A DNA stretch of 64,000 nucleotides from Turnera subulata (Eukaryota; Streptophyta; Magnoliopsida; Malpighiales; Passifloraceae). Shown here piece after piece: positions 57,311-64,000 of the stretch (its first letter is position 1; each line of letters starts with the position of its first letter). The notes below the pieces were generated by a model. It worked only from the letters and a program-made list of their open reading frames with translations. It was not told where the DNA came from and searched no databases. The position numbers were made by a program, and so were the translations under genes. The stretch is from NCBI GenBank assembly GCA_028386065.3, contig JAKUCV010002319.1, forward strand, positions 85,585 through 149,584, in the 5' to 3' direction.

Positions 57311-58444
57311 ACAACCCTGTAAAGTTAAGTTATTTTCTCCATGCAAGTTGTCTTTTCTTATTCTGTTTTTTTGGTACATGGGTTTTTTCTTTTCCACTGT
57401 GTAATTGGTTTGTTATATTGTCATGTAAGTTTAAAATTTTGCTTGTTTTTGTTATTTTGTTCAAGGTCATGAATGTGTATTAGGGTTTCTCAAAAAAATG
57501 AATGTGTATTAGGGAATTTTCTTAGGCCATTTTTTAATGGAATACAACTTATTTGATCCTAGAAAAAACAAAATAAAACTGCAAACCTTTAAAAAAAACC
57601 ACAACAGGCCGAGACATGCTAAGCCCGTTTGTAGTGCAAGCCTAAAACATATTATGGATGTACATACAGTCCCTCGACCATAGGAAAAACTAAGATGGGC
57701 CAAATGCCCAAACCAAATCATATCGACATGCCTTTGTAAGGAATTGAATCGAAAACGGACCAAACCCAGCCCTGATTATCTTGAACCTATTATCAAACTC
57801 CATCCATCCACCTATTTTGTTTTCCTCTTCCTCTTTGGCGGGGTGGGTTCGGTTTTCCTTCTATTTCCGGTTTTAAACGGGATAACTGTAAGCAAGTTTG
57901 TGGGGCGGTTCTATTACATCCTCGGAAGTTCGCACTCCAATTTCCAATGTTCCTGGAGCTTGGTGACTGCAATAAGCCTATAATGTGGTTTTCCTGAGCA
58001 TGACATTGTCATCGTATTGTTCTGCAGGCTGCAAACATTAGAAATGTCAAATATTTCGGATCTATTTGAAAGGCATTCCATTTCTCTAGCACAAGATTAG
58101 GAAGTTACTGACACAGTTAGTCATCATTGGTCATTAGTAGTACAGGTCCCCTGTATACGTTTGCGTGTAAGCAAACAAAGGAGACCTCGCCAATTCTCTC
58201 CCACCCATTACAGTAGTTGAGCAGCTCATCTAATCATGCCAGATCAAGCAATCCCTTAGTTGTTTTAGAAATTCTACAATTCTCTCCCATTGTCTGAAAT
58301 TTGTTACCAACTTCTCCAATAGTCATTCTTTAGGCCAACTAACTCATTGAAAAATTTTGTCTTTCACAATAATCACATTACTTTAGACAGAAAACTCTAT
58401 GCCTCTTCCTCCTCTATCAGCTTAGAAATATTTTTTTGTGCTGG
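57311..58444. other. Intergenic, FatB-like gene upstream region
   Basis: No supported gene. The frame at 57744-57983 has no domain. The right end should include the promoter and 5' UTR of the thioesterase gene; an upstream ATG at 58399 opens a short unrelated frame. Confidence 0.45.
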
Positions 58445-60450
58445 ATGAATAATCACTCAACCATGACACCAGTGACGACAAAGGTTAATAACTTTCACTT
58501 GCACTTAGCAGGGAATTTGCACAGGAAAGACATGAAGAATATTGAGGCAATGACCACCATCTCCAGGACGGAATTTCCTTCCTTTTGGAAGTTAAATACT
58601 CCAAGAAAACATAGGTTGTACGTGGTAGCAAGTGCGGGTAATCCGCGATCATTAGGTATTACCAGTGGGGGAAAGGTGAATGGGATATCTGTTAGTGAGA
58701 TTACACCATTCACAGACAAGAAGAGGATTCCTCCTGGGTTGGCAACAGATGATGATTATGTTGGTAAACCTCTTCGTACAGATTTGATAGGAAGGTTTGT
58801 GGAAGATAGATTGGTCTACAGACAGACATTCAGTATCAGGTCTTACGAGATTGGACCTGACAAAACTGCCACCATGGAGACTTTGATGAATCTACTTCAG
58901 GTTTGTTGGTTTCTTAATGGTCTTTCCACTGTGGATTCTGCATTGTTAAGTATTTACATCCTAAAAGCTATTGTCCTAACTCCATGTTATTTCTTAGAAT
59001 TGATCCTTTTCAGTAGTAAACAAGGCTACAGTATTGCATAAACTTGACAATACAAAGGAGTAGAGAGAAGAATTGTCAACAAAAATTGTGGAAAGTTGCC
59101 TATTAGGAGTTAGGACCATAAAGGATATTCTTCTTGCATCATTCTGCTTCCCCCTCAAAAATCTATCCAATCTCAAAAGAACCAAAAGAAACCTTTAATG
59201 CTAATAGATACTTATAATGTCAATGACAAACGAACTAATGCAATAACTCCAGGAGACTGCACTCAACCACGTGTCAAGTTCTGGGCTTGCAGGGAACGAC
59301 TTTGGTGCTACCCGAAAGATGAGTCTTAGAAAACTTATTTGGGTGGTGACTCGAATTCACATTCAAGTACAACGTTACAGTTCCTGGTATGTTCCCCTAA
59401 ACTCTATCTATCAACATTTGGTAATAATGGACATACAGACAGGTAGATTTTAACCCGAACTAATTTTCCAAAGTTATCGTAACAGGGGAGATGTTGTTGA
59501 GGTGGACACTTGGGTTGATGCTGCTGGCAAAAATGGAATGAGAAGAGACTGGATAATTCGAGACTGCAATACCCAAGAGATCATAACAAGAGCAACAAGG
59601 TGCAGAATATATATCCTCACACATAACAAGCTAAAAGTGCCATGAAATGGTACCTTTTTCTATGCATTAACCTTTTTAATAAATCATTTCCCTGTAGTAC
59701 ATGGGTGACAATGAACAGAGAAACAAGAAAGTTGTCTAAAATCCCAGACCAAGTCAGGGAAGAGTTGGTACCATTCTACTTAAACCGGCTTGCTATTCCA
59801 ACAGAGAACAGTGATGTTGCCAAAATTGATAAGCTTACTAATGAAACTGCAGAGGTAGTTCGTTCAGGGTTAGCAGTAAGTGTGATCCTCTCTGGTTTGT
59901 AAATGAGTTTCAACTCTCCATTTCCTGCCTTAACCCTTTGTTAGCAGGTACATTATGCCCTTAATAGCTACTAGCCTTATAACTTGCTGCATTATCTCTG
60001 CAAATGCAGCCAAGATGGAGTGACATGGATGCCAACCAGCACGTCAACAATGTAAAGTACATAGGATGGATTTTGGAGGTGAATTGTCCTATTCCTACCC
60101 CCCACAAATATATATATATACTACACGTGACACATAAGTTCACCTTTGAATAGACAATGCAATCGAATGAGTGGTAACCCAGTACTACCTTCTCTGTGGT
60201 GTTTTTTAACTTATAGAGTGTTCCAATAAATGTCCTGGAAGATTTCAGCCTCACGAGCATGACCCTTGAGTACAGACGTGAGTGTAGACAATCAAATTTG
60301 CTGGAGTCATTAACAAGTAGAACTCGAGATACAGACAACAACTCCAGTAAATGCAGGGGATGCTTGAAACAGACACATCTGCTGCAATTGCAAGCTGACA
60401 AGGCAGAAATAGTCCGAGCAAGAACCGAGTGGCGGACCAAACACAAGTGA
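58445..60450 (+). CDS. FatB-like acyl-ACP thioesterase, plastid
   Basis: Hydrolyses saturated acyl-ACP to end fatty-acid synthesis in the plastid stroma. Six exons: 58445-58900, 59253-59386, 59486-59599, 59698-59875, 60010-60078, 60217-60450, all GT-AG, 395 codons (394 residues). Residues 1 to about 70 are Ser/Thr/basic-rich and fit a transit peptide. First hotdog fold: FSIRSYEIGPDKTATMETL and LIWVVTR. Then GKNGMRRDWIIRD. Second fold: DMDANQHVNNVKYIGWILE with Asp301, Asn303, His305, and YRREC with Glu339 and Cys340, at the spacing of known plant FatB catalytic residues. Motifs are FatB-like rather than FatA-like. The hydrophobic LPDW-type segment usual after the FatB transit peptide is absent. 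The start is the first ATG of the open exon; 58463 is an alternative. Confidence 0.92.
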
Positions 60451-60647
60451 TATAAGTCACCTCAATCATTTATAACCGGTCAAAATTATTGTACTTAATA
60501 TTTTTTTATTCTTCTTCTTCCTCTTCTTCTGGTATTTACCTTGATTTGACATCATTATTGCCAGCATATATGTATTTATAAATAAGGAGGAATGCTCCTC
60601 TGCCTATGCATATCGTGAAAAAAAAAATTTGTTATTTCATTACAGTT
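60451..60647. other. 3' flank between FatB-like gene and tRNA-Tyr
   Basis: Pyrimidine-rich cttcttcttcctc tract near 60511 and AT-rich sequence, probably including the thioesterase 3' UTR. Confidence 0.5.
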
Positions 60648-60652
60648 AAAAA
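60648..60652 (-). terminator. Pol III terminator of tRNA-Tyr
   Basis: T5 on the minus strand about 10 bases after the tRNA 3' end; a longer T run follows at about 60618-60627. Confidence 0.75.
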
Positions 60653-60662
60653 TGGTAAGAAC

Positions 60663-60757
60663 TCCGACCTGCCGGATTCGAACCAGCGACCTAAGGATTT
60701 CTGATAGGCAATTTAACCCACTACAGTCCTCCGCTCTACCAACTGAGCTAAGGTCGG
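60663..60757 (-). tRNA. trnY-GUA: tRNA-Tyr (GUA) with 22-nt intron
   Basis: On the minus strand: acceptor CCGACCT/AGGTCGG with discriminator A, D-loop TAGCTCAGTTGGTAGAGC, anticodon stem GAGGA/TCCTT with loop CTGTAGA, T-arm CTGGTTCGAATCCGG. The intron 60699-60720 (TGGGTTAAATTGCCTATCAG plus AA) sits one base 3' of the anticodon, the standard place. The spliced product is 73 nt. Plant nuclear tRNA-Tyr genes normally carry such introns. Confidence 0.97.
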
Positions 60758-63700
60758 ATTTGAAATTGGAGGACAACATAAAAAATAAGACTGTTTAATA
60801 AACATTTATTTATCATCACTTGCTAAGTTTGGAGGCATGGAATCCTAATTCTTCCGCCAAAAAGCCCAACTTTCCTGTTGACCCTTGTATGTGACCTAAT
60901 GCTAAACGTGGGTGCACACCCTAATTGGACCTAGCTAGACTGCTTTTTTTATGGGGTCTTTCTATTTTCAATCCCAACATGGACGGCTATAGGTTCTGGC
61001 CCAAATTTGCCTACAGTCGGCCCCCTAAAACTTTTTGACCAACCAACCCCACTATTATGGGTTCTTATTAAGGTAAACACTCTTTTTATCACCTTTGTTT
61101 CCGTTGAAATAAACCAATCCCAAAAGATACTGTTAGAAAAGGATTGAGATCCTCTCCTGTAAAGTTATGTCCTGTTGGTTGAATCGTGGTCATGATTTTC
61201 AAAATCAATGGTGAGAATTTATTTTTATCTTATTTAATTTTTTTAGTTTTTCTTACTTTTCATATTTTAGAGCCATTGAATAAACAAATCAACGGTATTT
61301 ATTTAACAGGATCTCTCCTCTTGAATACTATACAGGAGAGGATCCAAATCCGTTAGAAAAGGAAGAAAAGAAAAGAGTCCTATGGCATTAAGGAACTAGC
61401 TTCAAGCCTTGAATCACCTCTCTTTTTTTTTTGCATTGTCTCACTTTGTCCTGCCACAAAACTTTTAAAAAATGTTTAACTTTGAGTCGGGTGGCCCCTG
61501 CTATTTCAACATTACCATCTATATTTTGGGAGAAAAGTCTTTATCACTTAAAAAAGTATTTGCCACCAAATACTTTTTTAACTAGAGAGGCATAACCATG
61601 ATGGGATTGTGAATACTATTTTCCTTCATCACCTTCCACCAATTCTCCTCCTCTCATTTCTATCTATATCGTCCGTGAAAAGCTGAGAGAACCTTTGACA
61701 AGAAACTCATGCCGTCAAGGAATGTGATCATTAACGGTGTTGAAAAATATGTTAATGTGGCAGAATGAAGATATAATACCATAATTATGCATCATTTCAT
61801 ACCCTCAAATATTTGTCCTTGCCCATCCGTCCTTCAAGCATATATTGAGAAGACACTTGACCTGAAATGATTGAGAATTACGTTTCAATAATGCTCCTCC
61901 ATTGATCAGCCTTGATTCCAATTTTTTGATAGAAAATTAGATAACCCAATTGTGGCCATGATATTATCAAACATACTTTAGCAATTACTCAATGAAAGGG
62001 AAACCTGTTTTATTTTTTTAATTTCCTGCATCCCACCATTATTTAATACCTAATATTCTCCTTTCCGGCAGGATAACCACCGGGAATGTAAAACAGCAGA
62101 GGGACAGGATTAATTAATACAGCTTCACAAATGGGATACAGTAGAGTACAAGGACAAAGACTTGCAAAACTAAAGTATTGACCAGTGACTTATGTCTTCG
62201 AATCCTTAATGGTTTTGTACACTTGCACATGTTCCAAATTAAAGATCTTGGCTCCAAAGTGGCATCAATTATTATTATTGTTTGATGCACAATTATGATA
62301 AATTATCTGGACCACATGCCACTGGCCCAAAGTGTTTATCATAATCCCGTATCATTCATGGATGCATCCAAGTTCCAAAAACGAACCACAGTGGTCCCAT
62401 TTATTTTGGAAGAAGAAAATAACATGATGGATGGAATTATTGATACTATAGAAAAAGTGACAGTTGATTTACAGTTTAAATCACGAGTTTGCTGAAATAT
62501 TCTTGTTCACATGATCCCATTGCAATAACTTTTAAGTTTTTTAACTCTCCAAATTCTATTAGTAATTTACATTCTGTGATTCAAATTGTACCAAATGGAA
62601 CATGTGAGTTGTGACATGCTAAGTTGTTATATGCAAATCAATTTAAATATAAACTTAAAATAATGGATGAGATACTCAAAATTCTACCAAAAGGGAAAAA
62701 TCTTTAATTATTTTAGCTATACGAATTCATTATCGTAACAGTAAAAAAAAAATTAAAGAGCAAGTTGAATGCAATTTTTGGTTATGCATTTGGAGCATTC
62801 ATGATGTATAGACGGCGCCGTAGTCCTTGATCAAGCTAAGGCCTTCGATGATCTAAATAATTGGTAGATGACTCTTAATTTCCTCCATCATCAATTATCA
62901 CAAGCCTTAAATCTGATGTGAATGTTTTCCTCTAGTATTGTTTTATTTTTCGATCCAGGGGTAAACGTGCGAGGCTATCTCTATTGATTTTCACCACACT
63001 GGAAAAAAAAACAGGAAACACACTGATCAACTTCAACTTTTTTGGCCTCGGGTCACATCTGATGCCTAATTATTGCTGCTGTAGACAATTTGACCATTAC
63101 CATCTCGTGATAATATCCATTATATTCCTCGAACGAACTTAAAGTTCAACAGAACATATAGCATTAAAAAATAAGTTCAATATATAATAGAAAATTGAGT
63201 TTAGGGGGAAAAAGAATAGTAGTATATAAAATTAAGCTGTTCGTCTTAGACTTTCGCACAAGGCCGGAGGCCACCACCTCAAAAACTATATACATAGAAA
63301 CTATATACGGTAATGAGAGGGGAATGGTCCATGATCATAGGCTGGAGAAGCAGACAAGACAAAGTAACAATTAGTGTCATCATGTGATGACCACGACACC
63401 ATCCCACTTTAGTCTTTGTCACTGTACCCCCTTGTTTTCAATATTTTTCCTTTTTCTTCCAAAGATGATCTCAATTGACTGTAACGGCGAGCCGTAATGT
63501 TATCCCACTCCCATACTTATAGGCGTGGCTGCGGTGCCCACTTTGATTTTTTCTTTTCTTTTCTTTTTTCCAAATCGTGGAAAGAAAAAGAAAAAAAATA
63601 GTGGACTATATAACAAATTATATAGCCTGGTGGCCCGAGGTAAGACAAATTTTCTTGACCAGCAACAAAGTATTGCAACTTTTATTTACAATCATTTTTT

Positions 63701-64000
63701 TTTATCTTCTATAATTCACATATCAGTTTCGCAAGAAGACTATGTTTTTTTTTTTTTTCATTGCATAACGAAACAAAGTCCCATGGATAAAAGATAGTAA
63801 TCTCGGATGCCATAGAAAAGTGGTGACCATGATTGTCAAAGTACTTTTGATTACACTTTTTATGTATTTTGCCATACGACGTGATTTTAAGATTTGACAA
63901 CATCAATTGTTAACTATTACAATGGGAGGAGGAAATTGCTTTAATAATTACAATAAAAAGAAACTTACATCTATTTAGCCACTCATGATTTTTTTTTTTT
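60758..64000. other. Right flank, no supported gene
   Basis: AT-rich intergenic DNA. The open frames at 62295-62495, 63525-63797 and 63709-63906 are short and lack domain signatures or conserved splice context. A near-inverted pair, ggattgagatcctctcctgtaaagtta near 61141 and tactatacaggagaggatccaaatcc near 61326, brackets about 210 bp and may be a degenerate MITE. Confidence 0.45.

Noticed and set aside
63525..63906. Short open frames near the right end
   Set aside because: Driven by A and T runs, no domain, and they overlap each other on opposite strands.

Overview
The window is nuclear DNA of a flowering plant, most likely a core eudicot. The evidence is small spliced genes with GT-AG introns, steroleosin/11-beta-HSD-like, FatB-like, HVA22 and DUF4408/DUF761 genes, Ty1/copia elements, a tRNA-derived SINE, LINE remains and hAT-like and long-TIR elements, and two nuclear tRNA genes. 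Species cannot be named from the sequence. One sequencing gap (732 N at 32394-33125) and a single N (7473) mark a draft assembly.

Layout. 1-20300 is repeat-rich: a decayed SIRE-like Ty1/copia element (1031-10511, TSD CTTCT), a 300-bp hAT-type MITE (10682-10981), a 3.4-kb putative solo LTR (11571-14947, TSD ATTAA), a 2.1-kb element with about 170-bp inverted ends (15765-17853) and a SINE (18529-18716).

20368-42136 is a minus-strand tandem array of seven hydroxysteroid-dehydrogenase (HSD, short-chain dehydrogenase) genes, called HSD-A to HSD-G here. All have six exons with conserved intron positions. A, B, C and E encode 306-310 residues. F and G encode 349 residues with a proline-rich N-terminal anchor as in steroleosins. 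D carries three frameshifts. A solo LTR sits in intron 3 of A, a long-TIR element lies downstream of B, and a second large solo LTR nested in another TIR element separates D from E. Duplicated 3' flanks record unequal crossing-over and what may be a deleted steroleosin copy at 35049-35200.

43079-43693 is an intronless DUF4408/DUF761 membrane protein gene. 45817-47099 holds a second SINE, a rearranged SINE fragment and a 5'-truncated LINE with a 52-A tail. 48632-49650 is an HVA22-like gene (five exons, 137 residues) whose upstream DNA has several ACGT-core ABRE motifs, which fits an ABA/stress-induced gene.

50430-57050 is an old LINE ribonuclease-H remnant split by a minus-strand Ty1/copia element (50714-56798, TSD CTATC). 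Inside that element is the most unusual signal of the window: two clusters of very short hairpins, at least 16 in all, with unrelated stems and a shared TTCNR five-base centre (YNGAA loops on the element's sense strand). A plus-strand LINE endonuclease fragment lies between the clusters.

57226-57297 is tRNA-Gly(UCC), 58445-60450 a six-exon plastid FatB-like acyl-ACP thioesterase lacking the usual N-terminal hydrophobic segment, and 60663-60757 (minus) an intron-containing tRNA-Tyr(GUA). From 60758 to the end I see no supported gene.

The host genes have a loose lipid/ER theme: steroleosin-type dehydrogenases act at oil bodies or ER, FatB supplies fatty acids, and HVA22 is an ER-shaping stress protein. 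Plant genes of this kind are not co-regulated by proximity, and the only strong functional grouping is the tandem HSD family.
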